NCBI GenBank assembly: GCA_937903155.1
Contig: CALCZU010000114.1
Location: forward strand, 1 to 27,020
Direction: 5' to 3'
DNA length: 27,020 bases
Source: an uncultured Bdellovibrionales bacterium
Lineage (GTDB): Bacteria > Bdellovibrionota > FAC87 > UBA2466
Shown: in pieces, positions 1-6,812 of the stretch
Numbering within the stretch: the stretch's first letter is position 1
Layout of the letters: every line of letters starts with the position of its first letter
Notes under the pieces: generated by a model
The model's database searches: none
What the model saw: only the letters and a program-made list of their open reading frames with translations
Told to the model about the DNA's origin: nothing
Program-made: the position numbers and the translations under genes

Positions 1-18
1 CCCCTCTGTTGGGGTTTT
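1..18 (+). terminator. Possible truncated intrinsic terminator at the window edge
   Basis: CCCC, a six-base loop and GGGG are followed by TTTT. This is the shape of a small intrinsic terminator for a plus-strand gene lying left of the window. The stem may continue outside the window, so its strength cannot be judged. Confidence 0.3.
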
Positions 19-191
19 GAAAGAGCGGGGTCCATACCATTGGCAATCCTGGACTGCTAGATAGCAACGCTCCAATCCGCAGCGCCAGGGCGACACGCCC
101 CCGAAAAATCCTCTCTAACATAAGCGGATCCCACAATTTTAAATTTTGACGACCGCTCTATCGCCGCATCCAAGATTCTTCTCAAGTACTG

Positions 192-228
192 CGAGATTGC
201 TTCGTCGCCTGCGGCTCCTCGCAAAGAC
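192..228 (-). repeat. Dispersed 37-nt repeat, copy 1
   Basis: This copy matches the reverse complement of the copy at 6141-6177 with one mismatch. It begins CGAGATTGCTTCGTCGCC and ends CTCCTCGCAAAGAC. A partial second copy of one end (CGCAAAGACGGGT) lies at 277-289 in the same orientation. The rest of 1-334 holds no convincing gene: the 94-codon minus-strand reading frame at 57-341 runs through the repeat and overlaps the end of the next gene. Confidence 0.8.
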
Positions 229-334
229 GGGTCAGGCGCGAATTCGGTTTCATTAACTGGTGGAGCGCAACCTCCACGCAAAGACGGGTAGGACAGGGCA
301 TATCGACAGTGTTTAGAAAAGTAAAGGAGTCGCC

Positions 335-1693
335 TTAACACGCGAGGCGGAGGCCTTTGCGTTTAAGCTTTTCGACGAGCGTCGTGCGGTTCAAATTCAG
401 CAGCGTCGCGGCTTTATTCTTGTTGCCGTTCGTTTTTTGAAGCGCTTGGAGGATTAGCTCGTTTTCGAATTCATTAACAGCGTCGTTGAAGTCTAAGCCA
501 TCTTCTGGAAGTGCTACGTTTGCGACGTAACGGTCCAAACGAACGTTTTTGAAATACTGGACGGGGAGATCCTTCACTTCGATGGCACCCGGTCCGCGTT
601 TCAGCACAATCACTCTTTCAATCAAATTTTCGAGCTCGCGTACATTCCCAGGCCATTGGTAATCCATCAGCGTTCTCATCGCGTCTGACGAAATTCCCTC
701 GAAAGGCTTGTCGTATTCTTTGGAGAATTTTTCCATGAAGGATTTTACAAGCAGCGGAATATCCGATTTACGACTTCTCAACGGCGGAATGTAAATTGGA
801 ATCACGTTTAAGCGGTAGAAAAGATCTTCTCTGAACTTCTTATCCGCGACTGCAGTTTCTAAATCCTGATTCGTGGCTGCGATGATTCTTGCTTCCAAAG
901 TCTGACTTACAGGACTTCCGACTGATTCAAAAGTTTTATTTTGAATGGCTCTAAGTAGCTTTGCTTGGAGGTCCATGGGCAAATCGGTGATTTCGTCCAA
1001 AAACAACGTTCCACTCCCCGCCAATTGAAATCTTCCTAGGCGATTGTGTGTGGCGCCGGTAAATGCGCCCTTCACATGGCCGAAAAGCTCGCTCTCAATC
1101 AGACTTCCTGGGATCGCTCCGCAGTTAATCGCAACCATCTGCGATTTGTTTCGAGGACTTAATCGATGAATCGCCGATGCGACGACTTCTTTTCCGGTAC
1201 CGCTCTCACCTGTAATCAAAACGGTCGAGTCGGTGTTTTTAATACTGATAATTGTTTGGAAGATGTCGATGATTTTAGGATGGCGGCCGATAAAATCCTG
1301 AAACGGAAAATCGATTTCTTCTACTAACCCATCGGGAATGAGTTTAGAAAGCGTTTCTTTAATAGCAAGTTCCAGCGTTTCGGCGCTTTCTGCACGATTC
1401 CAATAATGAGAGGCGCCTTCGCGCATGGCTTGCACGACAAATCCTGCTTCCGTCCGATTGCTCGTGACGACAATACCCGCATCCATGCGCATTTTACGCA
1501 ACGTTGGAACGGCTTTGAGCTCCTCATCGGATTCCGCACGCCAAACGCAGAGATGAAAGAACTGCTTCGAAAAAATCATCTCGGCATTCGCCTTATCCCA
1601 CTCGTGGATCACCCAGTAGTTTTTTTCCTCGAGGTATTCCTTACAGCGATTTCCCAACTCAACATCGGGCTCATAGAGCAGAACTCGATTCAT
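335..1693 (-). CDS. Sigma-54-dependent activator with degenerate receiver domain
   Basis: A 452-residue NtrC-family transcription activator. Residues about 1-118 look like a receiver domain, but the phosphoacceptor Asp position (in FHLCVWR) is Arg52. The usual Lys-Pro motif near the end is also missing (YWNRAES), so control by phosphorylation is unlikely. The AAA+ domain spans about 133-370. It has Walker A GESGTGKE at 162-169, the sigma-54-contacting GAFTGA loop at 209-214 and Walker B LFLDE ending at Glu234. The C-terminus carries a Fis-type helix-turn-helix (NKNKAATLLNLNRTTLVEKL). The protein should remodel sigma-54 RNA polymerase at enhancer-bound promoters; its targets are unknown. The ATG is preceded by AAGGAG with seven bases of spacing. 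A consensus sigma-70 promoter lies 126 bases upstream. It follows the HD-GYP gene on the same strand but appears to have its own promoter. Confidence 0.93.
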   Translation of the reverse strand: MNRVLLYEPDVELGNRCKEYLEEKNYWVIHEWDKANAEMIFSKQFFHLCVWRAESDEELKAVPTLRKMRMDAGIVVTSNRTEAGFVVQAMREGASHYWNRAESAETLELAIKETLSKLIPDGLVEEIDFPFQDFIGRHPKIIDIFQTIISIKNTDSTVLITGESGTGKEVVASAIHRLSPRNKSQMVAINCGAIPGSLIESELFGHVKGAFTGATHNRLGRFQLAGSGTLFLDEITDLPMDLQAKLLRAIQNKTFESVGSPVSQTLEARIIAATNQDLETAVADKKFREDLFYRLNVIPIYIPPLRSRKSDIPLLVKSFMEKFSKEYDKPFEGISSDAMRTLMDYQWPGNVRELENLIERVIVLKRGPGAIEVKDLPVQYFKNVRLDRYVANVALPEDGLDFNDAVNEFENELILQALQKTNGNKNKAATLLNLNRTTLVEKLKRKGLRLAC

Positions 1694-1818
1694 TCGGGGG
1701 CTCCTTAAAAATAAAATTACCTAGACGGATACAAAAAGCTATCCGTGTTCGTAGTGGTTATTTCAGTTTTTTTCTTTTTTCTGGGATTAATTTTTTACAG
1801 AAGGATATTACTCTTACT

Positions 1819-1847
1819 ATTTTAGGGTTTATCAAATTTTTTGTCAA
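1819..1847 (-). promoter_or_regulatory. Sigma-70 promoter of the sigma-54 activator gene
   Basis: Read on the minus strand: TTGACA, 17 bases, TAAAAT. This is a perfect -35 and a five-of-six -10 at ideal spacing, leaving a leader of about 120 nt before the ATG at 1693. The -35 lies inside the inverted repeat at 1842-1857. Confidence 0.7.
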
Positions 1848-1857
1848 TGAATTGACA
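1842..1857. promoter_or_regulatory. Inverted repeat over the -35 box, possible operator
   Basis: TGTCAAT, two bases, ATTGACA: seven-base arms in a 16-bp near-palindrome. The left arm overlaps the -35 hexamer of the minus-strand promoter at 1819-1847. Such a position suits a repressor or activator site, but no regulator can be named. Confidence 0.4.
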
Positions 1858-1872
1858 GGACAACTGCAGGTT

Positions 1873-1892
1873 TTTTCCCATTACAGGGAAAA
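1873..1892. other. Stem-loop between the HD-GYP and activator genes
   Basis: TTTTCCC, six bases, GGGAAAA form a perfect seven-base stem. Neither strand has a U-run after it, so it is not a standard terminator. It lies 42 bases past the HD-GYP stop codon and just upstream of the activator promoter. Confidence 0.3.
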
Positions 1893-1934
1893 TTCTGCCG
1901 TCGATTTGTTTAACTGCTTGATTGCTCATCGCGT

Positions 1935-3875
1935 TTAAGCGACGTGATTGAGGAGTTTGGCGTGAGTGACTTCGAAAAGTTTTTTCTGGACAAAAATCTC
2001 AAATAGGACTGGATCAATTTTTCCTAAGGCCACTTCTTCTGCGATAATTTGAATCGCCTTTTCAACCGTGACGGCCTCTTTATACCATCTGTCGGAAGCG
2101 GTTAAGGCGTCAAAAATGTCCGCAATTGTCATGATCTTCGATTGAAGAGGAATCTCATGGGAAACAAGTCCCCGGGGGTATCCTGTCCCGTCTAATTTCT
2201 CGTGATGACAGTAAGCAATCTCGGTCAGGTGCTTGAAATCTTTCGTCCACGGGATCATTTTTAAAAACTGATAAGTATGTCGGACGTGGGATTCGATTTC
2301 GAGTCGTTCGATCTCAGTCAATGAACCTTTGGTGACGGATAAAGCTTTGTATTCGTCTTCAGTCAAAAGAGCGATGTTCGAACCATCCGGTAACATCAGC
2401 TGCTCCGAACGAATCTTTTCAAGCAGCTGCATATTTTCTTGCATGAGAATCGTTGGCTCGTTCGTGAGAAGAATAATTTCGGAGTAACCTTCAATCTGAG
2501 CCACCCGCTCGAGATATTTCTTTTCGAGGTCAGAGTCTTTTCCAGCGCGTTTTAAACGTTTTTCGAGATAGTCGATTTTCGCCGCCGCTTTACAAATTTT
2601 GATTCGCTCTTGAATGCCTTCGAGTTGGTGAGCATAAAGTTTCTTCGCCTTCACCAAGACTTCCTCGCGAACTCCGATTTTTCCAAAGTCATGAAGCATG
2701 GCCGCGTATTCGAGCTCACGAATTTCTTCTTCTTTAAACTTCACCGAACGATAGATTCCGGTTTCGATATCGGTCGTCGCCCGTGCTAATGCGACGCAGA
2801 TCTTAGCCACTCTTTCGGAATGCCCACCCGTACTGGGATCTCTCGACTCAATCGCCGTCACCGAAGCTTTCACAAAGCCTTCGAAAAGGCGCTGAATATC
2901 CGCGTACAAATCGACGTTCTCAAGACAAATCGCCGCTTGTGTCGCAAATGACATCAAAATACTTTCGTCTTCCCCTTCAAAAGGACAAATTCCATTGCCG
3001 GTGGGATCTCTCTCATCTTTTTTATTGAGAAGCTGCAAGACTCCAATCACTTCGTTGCGGCTGTTTTTAAGGGGCACGGTCACAACGCAGACTGCTTTTC
3101 CATTCGCGTCAAAATCGTACATTCGACTCATCTGGGGCATCGAAGTCGGTCGAAGGGTTCCTAAATCGCTGACGTTATGAATTTTGCCGGTTAAAGCGAC
3201 ATATCCACAAAAACTATTCTCAACGACTCGCATCGAAGTCGTTTGAAAAATCGGTTCGTCAGTGCCTTCCGCCGTAATTTTCAATTTAAAATAAAGTTCA
3301 CCATCGGTCTCTTGAACCATTGAAAGCGCACCCGCATGAGCGTTGGTTACTTGCATGGTCTTTGTCAGGATTTTGCCTAAAAGTTTTTCAGGGTTTCTCT
3401 CTGCAGAAAGATCAATAAAGATCTCGTTCATCCGTTCTAGCGTTCTACGCCCGATCTTCTGCATCCCCTTGGATTCAGTTAAGGAAAGGAATCGGACGGC
3501 TCTTAGGAGCGAAAGATGGATATCCTTCTTCGCTTCTTTCTCCGAAACCGCATCTAATAGCTCTGTCGGCCCGCCTTCTTTTTCCATGAACTTCGACGGT
3601 TCTTTGGTCACAACGAGTAATCCAAAGGCGACGCTATTTTCTCTTTGCATCCGCAAATTCAGAAGCACTTTCGTCTTTTCAAAATCAGTTTCAGAAACAA
3701 TCACCAAAAGGCGTTGCGCATTTTTAAACGCCCTATCGACACAAGCCAGTAACTGGTCATGGGATTGGATCACAGCCGAATTCCAGATATGGGAAAGCTC
3801 GAGCTTTTTCAGCTCTGAAGATTGCTTGAAAACCACAAGCGTATGACGGGAATAAACTTCGTGAGATAAAGACAT
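1935..3875 (-). CDS. GAF and HD-GYP domain protein, likely cyclic-di-GMP phosphodiesterase
   Basis: 646 residues. Residues 1-135 have alternating hydrophobic and charged stretches that could be a degenerate receiver-like fold, but no phosphoacceptor motif is clear. A GAF sensor domain spans about 150-325. The HD-GYP domain covers about 330-640, with conserved GGHSERV at 350-356, the HD pair at His395-Asp396 (LHDFGKIG) and HHEKLDGTGYP at 557-567. Family knowledge predicts hydrolysis of cyclic-di-GMP. The HD pair and the HHE motif are 162 residues apart. This is about 100 more than I expect for the family, and the extra part (about 405-520) is charged and helical, probably coiled coil. The protein has no signal peptide or membrane segment, so it should be cytoplasmic. 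The ATG follows AGAGGACCTCTA. A GCCGATAA element precedes it (see 3893-3900). Confidence 0.93.
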   Translation of the reverse strand: MSLSHEVYSRHTLVVFKQSSELKKLELSHIWNSAVIQSHDQLLACVDRAFKNAQRLLVIVSETDFEKTKVLLNLRMQRENSVAFGLLVVTKEPSKFMEKEGGPTELLDAVSEKEAKKDIHLSLLRAVRFLSLTESKGMQKIGRRTLERMNEIFIDLSAERNPEKLLGKILTKTMQVTNAHAGALSMVQETDGELYFKLKITAEGTDEPIFQTTSMRVVENSFCGYVALTGKIHNVSDLGTLRPTSMPQMSRMYDFDANGKAVCVVTVPLKNSRNEVIGVLQLLNKKDERDPTGNGICPFEGEDESILMSFATQAAICLENVDLYADIQRLFEGFVKASVTAIESRDPSTGGHSERVAKICVALARATTDIETGIYRSVKFKEEEIRELEYAAMLHDFGKIGVREEVLVKAKKLYAHQLEGIQERIKICKAAAKIDYLEKRLKRAGKDSDLEKKYLERVAQIEGYSEIILLTNEPTILMQENMQLLEKIRSEQLMLPDGSNIALLTEDEYKALSVTKGSLTEIERLEIESHVRHTYQFLKMIPWTKDFKHLTEIAYCHHEKLDGTGYPRGLVSHEIPLQSKIMTIADIFDALTASDRWYKEAVTVEKAIQIIAEEVALGKIDPVLFEIFVQKKLFEVTHAKLLNHVA

Positions 3876-3892
3876 TAGAGGTCCTCTAAGTC

Positions 3893-3900
3893 TTATCGGC
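3893..3900 (-). promoter_or_regulatory. Possible sigma-28 (FliA) -10 element upstream of the HD-GYP gene
   Basis: The minus strand reads GCCGATAA, the exact FliA -10 consensus, 17 bases before the ATG. No TAAA-type -35 sits at the usual 15-base distance; that stretch is T-rich and includes TATTTAAATA. The match is suggestive only. Confidence 0.3.
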
Positions 3901-3966
3901 TATTTAAATAAAAAAAGAATATGAAAGAATCTTCACAATGACGCGCGTCGAAGAATTTTAAAAGCC

Positions 3967-4002
3967 AAAAAAAAACAGGCGACCTGATTTCAGGTCGCCT
4001 GT
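3967..4002 (-). terminator. Intrinsic terminator of the porin gene
   Basis: A perfect 12-bp stem (ACAGGCGACCTG and its complement) with a 4-nt loop is followed on the minus strand by nine T residues. It starts 16 bases after the stop codon of the beta-barrel gene at 4018. Confidence 0.93.
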
Positions 4003-4017
4003 CTTAGTTAAACTAAC

Positions 4018-5085
4018 TTAGAACTTGTACACTGCGGAAAGAACTCCAGCGTGTGAGCTGGTGCTTGTTCCGGCATCGGTCCAAGTTGCAGAAGGAACTG
4101 TTGCAGTAGATGCAGTTGTGTTGCCTTTTGTGGAAGCAAACACGTAGTTCAATCTGACTTTGAGATCTTCTGTCAAATTGCAAGAAGGTCCTGCAGTGAC
4201 TTGGAATTGGCTGTAATTAGCACCTGTTCCAACAGCATACACGTTTGTAAGCTTGCTGTTGTATTCAGGACGGATTCCAACTCCCCAAGTTTTGTTGATC
4301 GTGTACCAGAAGTTCGCGGCAACAGCGAAGCCACTGTCAGCTCCAGAAACCGGTACTTTTGTCATCACGGCTTCTAAATCGATTGCAAGATCGCTGACTT
4401 TTGTTCCAGCGGAAATGTCAATCAATGTTCCTGTTTCTGTACCAGCAGCTGGCTTGTGAAGATAGAATCCAGCGCCTACCCAGAACATATCATGAGCATA
4501 TTTCGCTAAGACACCATATTCATAGTTTTCAGCGTAAGCATTACCAGCATCGGCACGTGTTGCTGTTCCAGCGTTATTAGATACCAAAGCTTTTACTGAG
4601 AAGCCTTGGATCGCGTAATTCAACATCAACCCTTGGTGGATGTGAGGAAGAGCAGCATATAAGCCGGATTGAAACGCATAAGCCAAGTTAACAGAATCAT
4701 TTGACTCAACAGAGACAAATGGACTGTCGAAACGGCCTAAGGTCCAATCAAGACCGAAATCATATCCAAAGTTCACGAACGCTTGAGCTTTTGCTGCAGC
4801 AGCAAAACCCAAAGTTCCGGCAGCCGAACCATTGGTGTAAGCAAAAGGAAGATCTAATAATACTTTTCCTTTACCCAATTCCTTTGAAAGATAAACTGCA
4901 CCGTCAGCAACTGCGAATCCAACGCTGTTTTGAGCTGTTGCATTTGCAGTGGCATTTGTACCGCTGATTGCTTGAGCATCGACGAACCCGCCGACTCCAG
5001 CTTTTGATGTTTGCGCAGCACAAAGAGTAATAGCCGCCACAAACAAGCCTACACTTTTTACTAACCCACTAGGATTATGTTTCAT
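4018..5085 (-). CDS. Outer-membrane beta-barrel protein, porin-like
   Basis: 355 residues. An N-terminal signal peptide (basic start, hydrophobic core VGLFVAAITLCAA, likely cut near TSKAG) is followed by alternating amphipathic strands rich in Gly, Ala, Thr and aromatic residues. The protein ends in aromatic Phe (AVYKF), as outer-membrane beta-barrels do for recognition by the BAM machinery. Segments such as LGRFDSPFVSVESNDS and the overall length resemble the putative beta-barrel porin-2 (BBP2, OmpL-like) group; this is a family resemblance by eye. It probably forms a channel or structural barrel in the outer membrane; its substrate is unknown. The ATG follows GAGGAAAC. It is monocistronic, with its own candidate promoter, a leader inverted repeat and a strong terminator, as expected for an abundant envelope protein. 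Confidence 0.85.
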   Translation of the reverse strand: MKHNPSGLVKSVGLFVAAITLCAAQTSKAGVGGFVDAQAISGTNATANATAQNSVGFAVADGAVYLSKELGKGKVLLDLPFAYTNGSAAGTLGFAAAAKAQAFVNFGYDFGLDWTLGRFDSPFVSVESNDSVNLAYAFQSGLYAALPHIHQGLMLNYAIQGFSVKALVSNNAGTATRADAGNAYAENYEYGVLAKYAHDMFWVGAGFYLHKPAAGTETGTLIDISAGTKVSDLAIDLEAVMTKVPVSGADSGFAVAANFWYTINKTWGVGIRPEYNSKLTNVYAVGTGANYSQFQVTAGPSCNLTEDLKVRLNYVFASTKGNTTASTATVPSATWTDAGTSTSSHAGVLSAVYKF

Positions 5086-5104
5086 GTTTCCTCACTTGTT
5101 ATAT

Positions 5105-5132
5105 TCACCTACATTACAAATAGTGTAGGTGA
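5105..5132. promoter_or_regulatory. Inverted repeat in the porin gene leader
   Basis: TCACCTACA and TGTAGGTGA form perfect nine-base arms around ten A/T-rich bases, 20 to 47 bases before the porin ATG. It could be an operator or a 5' UTR hairpin that affects mRNA stability. Confidence 0.5.
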
Positions 5133-5181
5133 CGGTTTAAGAATTCTGTTTGGTACTACTAATAAAGAACGAATTAATTAA

Positions 5182-5210
5182 AAGATACATAAGTTGCGGC
5201 AGAATGTTAA
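5182..5210 (-). promoter_or_regulatory. Candidate promoter of the porin gene
   Basis: Minus strand TTAACA, 17 bases, TATCTT (five and four of six matches to sigma-70 consensus). The transcript would start roughly 90 nt before the ATG, so the inverted repeat at 5105-5132 would lie in the leader. Confidence 0.4.
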
Positions 5211-5631
5211 GTATTTAATTTGAGTGGAGTAATCCACACCGCATCATGAATTCTAGAAAATGATGCAAACTTATCTGAAAAATTTTCATTTTTTTTTCGC
5301 GGCGTATTGATTTTTGATGCGACTCATCAAACGAGAAAGATTTGTAACTCGCAGCGAAAAAATTTCATCACGAGTGAAACTTATTTCTAGCGAGCGCGAG
5401 TTATTTTGACTCGGCGTATGATAGGAAATTCCCTTGTCGTGGTTGAATAATTTGGATGCGGACTCATCCCATCGGCTACTCAAAAAATCTCTTCGACACC
5501 GGAGAATTGAGGATGCCTTTCCGTCTCACAAAACGCTAAACGATAGGCTGATTTCAAGATACAAAAATTTGGCCCGGAGTTTGCTGAGAGCAAAGAGAAT
5601 CTCAATGTAGAGATAAATTTGGAGAGAAAAC
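5211..5631. other. Gene-free stretch before the small secreted protein gene
   Basis: No convincing gene, tRNA fold or repeat family copy is seen here. A 65-codon minus-strand frame (5286-5483) lacks a clear ribosome binding site and recognisable features. Short dyads occur: ATCTC and GAGAT around 5600, just before the gene, and CGAGT and ACTCG around 5400. The promoter of the gene at 5632 could not be placed. Confidence 0.5.
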
Positions 5632-6081
5632 ATGAAAAAATTATCATTCGGTCTATTTTTGGTATCTGCGGGCTTTACAGCCCTCTTTGCAAACGCAGAA
5701 GGTCCTCTAGTCACTAAATCGAGCGGCGCTGGCTTTACACCGCCTGAGAATGGTGGGGGAGTTCAATGTGATGTCTACAAAGATAAGGTTGTGATTACGA
5801 AAGTCTTTGGACGATCGACTCCAAGCTCTTTCGTGCTGACTGAAGAGAGAAAAATCTCTCTTTCAAAAGATCTCACTAGCGTGGTTGAACTTGCGAAAGC
5901 CGAAAAGATTGAGGAAAAACCAAACTCGCTCTGCGATGCTCCCGCTTCGAGTATTGTCGCTGGAACGGATCTCGTGCTCTATTCTACGGGCGGTTGTGGC
6001 ACTCCTGCTAAAAAACGACAGGGACCTGCATCGAGCAAACTCGTTCAACTCGTGAACGTGTTCTGTCCAAACACTTTCTAA
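5632..6081 (+). CDS. Small secreted protein of unknown function
   Basis: 149 residues. The start is well supported: GGAGAG lies seven bases before the ATG, and the first 22 residues form a signal peptide (MKKLSFGLFLVSAGF, cut near ANAE). The mature part has four Cys (in VQCDV, NSLCDA, GGCGT and VFCPN), enough for two disulfide bonds, and a Gly-rich stretch PENGGGVQC. No membrane segment or lipobox is seen, so a periplasmic or exported location is expected. I do not recognise a family. It stands alone on the plus strand and converges with another small secreted protein gene across a repeat-containing 165-bp gap. Function is not assigned. Confidence 0.75.
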   Translation: MKKLSFGLFLVSAGFTALFANAEGPLVTKSSGAGFTPPENGGGVQCDVYKDKVVITKVFGRSTPSSFVLTEERKISLSKDLTSVVELAKAEKIEEKPNSLCDAPASSIVAGTDLVLYSTGGCGTPAKKRQGPASSKLVQLVNVFCPNTF

Positions 6082-6098
6082 TCTCATCATCAAAACGT

Positions 6099-6133
6099 AA
6101 AAAAGCCCTGTGAACTAGTAAAGTCCACAGGGC
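6099..6133 (-). terminator. Intrinsic terminator for the minus-strand secreted protein gene
   Basis: GCCCTGTG and CACAGGGC form an eight-base stem, with further pairing (ACT/AGT) inside after one mismatch. On the minus strand it is followed by six T residues. On the plus strand no T-run follows, so it serves the gene at 6247-6723, whose 3' leader also crosses the repeat pair at 6141-6240. Confidence 0.75.
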
Positions 6134-6140
6134 CAACACC

Positions 6141-6177
6141 GTCGTTGCGAGGAGCCGCAGGCGACGAAGCAATCTCG
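6141..6177 (+). repeat. Dispersed 37-nt repeat, copy 2 (left arm of an inverted pair)
   Basis: Starts GTCGTTGCGAGGAGCCGC and ends GACGAAGCAATCTCG. It pairs with copy 3 at 6204-6240 with a single mismatch, giving a 37-bp stem with a 26-nt loop. Confidence 0.92.
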
Positions 6178-6203
6178 CTGCAGAAGAGCGCTCTTGTTAT
6201 CGG

Positions 6204-6240
6204 CGAGATTGCTTCGTCGCCTACGGCTCCTCGCAACGAC
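6204..6240 (-). repeat. Dispersed 37-nt repeat, copy 3 (right arm of an inverted pair)
   Basis: Reverse complement of copy 2 except one base. It ends six bases before the stop codon of the minus-strand gene at 6247, so the hairpin is probably transcribed from that gene, and also from the plus-strand gene if transcription reads through. Confidence 0.92.
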
Positions 6241-6246
6241 TGCTTT

Positions 6247-6723
6247 CTAGTCTAAAATATCAAAGTCCTGCTCTTCGATATTTAACTTCACGTCTTTATT
6301 GTCCGTCGTTGTCCATTTCAAAAGAAGTTCGCCGTGATTATCTTTGAATCCGTTTCCAACGATGGAATTTAGATCGTCATTGATCACGAAGGCGATTTTT
6401 TGATGGCTCGGGATGGTGACTTGAAAATTCGTTCCTGCTACTTGGAATTGACCGGTGCTCAATCTCACTAAAAGCGCGCCTTCTGTCTTGCCAGGAACGA
6501 TGTAGCCTTTCAACGCATGAGGGCGAGTAGGATTTCCAGCCGCGGTGAAAACGTCTTGTTCGCGGTAAGACCACATTCCTAATGCATTCACGTTCAAGGT
6601 CACATCATTCGCGGCAGGATTATAAAGCGCGAATCCCGTCGAAGAACGAGCCGCTAAAAAATGCGAGCCCGCAAAAGCTGAAAAAGAAAACAGAACGCCA
6701 AACAGCATTGCTGAAAGTTTCAT
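6247..6723 (-). CDS. Small secreted protein of unknown function
   Basis: 158 residues. AGGAG lies seven bases upstream of the ATG, and residues 1-18 form a short signal peptide (MKLSAMLFGVLFSFSAFAG). The mature part has no Cys and looks beta-rich (FALYNPAANDVTLNVNAL, GALLVRLSTGQFQVAGTNFQVTIPSHQKIAFVIND), like a small immunoglobulin-like or beta-sandwich fold; that is a guess from pattern only. It ends in an acidic tail (EEQDFDILD). It lies downstream of the pyr operon on the same strand, but a candidate promoter with a palindrome in its spacer (6757-6785) suggests separate control. Family and function are not recognised. Confidence 0.75.
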   Translation of the reverse strand: MKLSAMLFGVLFSFSAFAGSHFLAARSSTGFALYNPAANDVTLNVNALGMWSYREQDVFTAAGNPTRPHALKGYIVPGKTEGALLVRLSTGQFQVAGTNFQVTIPSHQKIAFVINDDLNSIVGNGFKDNHGELLLKWTTTDNKDVKLNIEEQDFDILD

Positions 6724-6756
6724 TTTATCTCCTGGTTTAAAGTGGATTGAACAGCA

Positions 6757-6785
6757 GAGATATTTTGCGGGAACTTCCCGATAGG
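6757..6785 (-). promoter_or_regulatory. Candidate promoter with a palindrome filling the spacer
   Basis: Minus strand TTGACC, 17 bases, CAAAAT (five and four of six). The last 13 spacer bases are the perfect palindrome CGGGAAGTTCCCG (6768-6780). This is a classic place for a repressor or MerR-like activator site. It would drive the secreted protein gene starting at 6723. Confidence 0.45.
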
Positions 6786-6812
6786 GTCAATTTGCTACAC
6801 GTCAATTGCTAC
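6786..6812. repeat. Short direct repeat at the end of the SDR gene
   Basis: GTCAATTTGCTAC (6786-6798) and GTCAATTGCTAC (6801-6812) are near-identical and 15 bases apart. The second contains the SDR stop codon (6809-6811). On the minus strand they carry two TTGAC motifs. The downstream one is the -35 of the candidate promoter at 6757-6785. Confidence 0.5.

Noticed and set aside
57..341. 94-codon minus-strand reading frame
   Set aside because: It overlaps the stop region of the sigma-54 activator, lacks a ribosome binding site, and its middle is a translation of the dispersed repeat (SLRGAAGDEAIS).
1873..1892. Terminator for the HD-GYP gene
   Set aside because: The stem is good, but A residues rather than T residues follow on the minus strand, so it was listed only as a stem-loop.
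5286..5483. 65-codon minus-strand reading frame in the porin upstream region
   Set aside because: It has no clear Shine-Dalgarno, no recognisable domain and no partner gene. It could be a remnant but cannot be supported.
6141..6240. CRISPR-like repeats
   Set aside because: The copies are inverted rather than direct, no regular spacers exist, and no cas genes are near.
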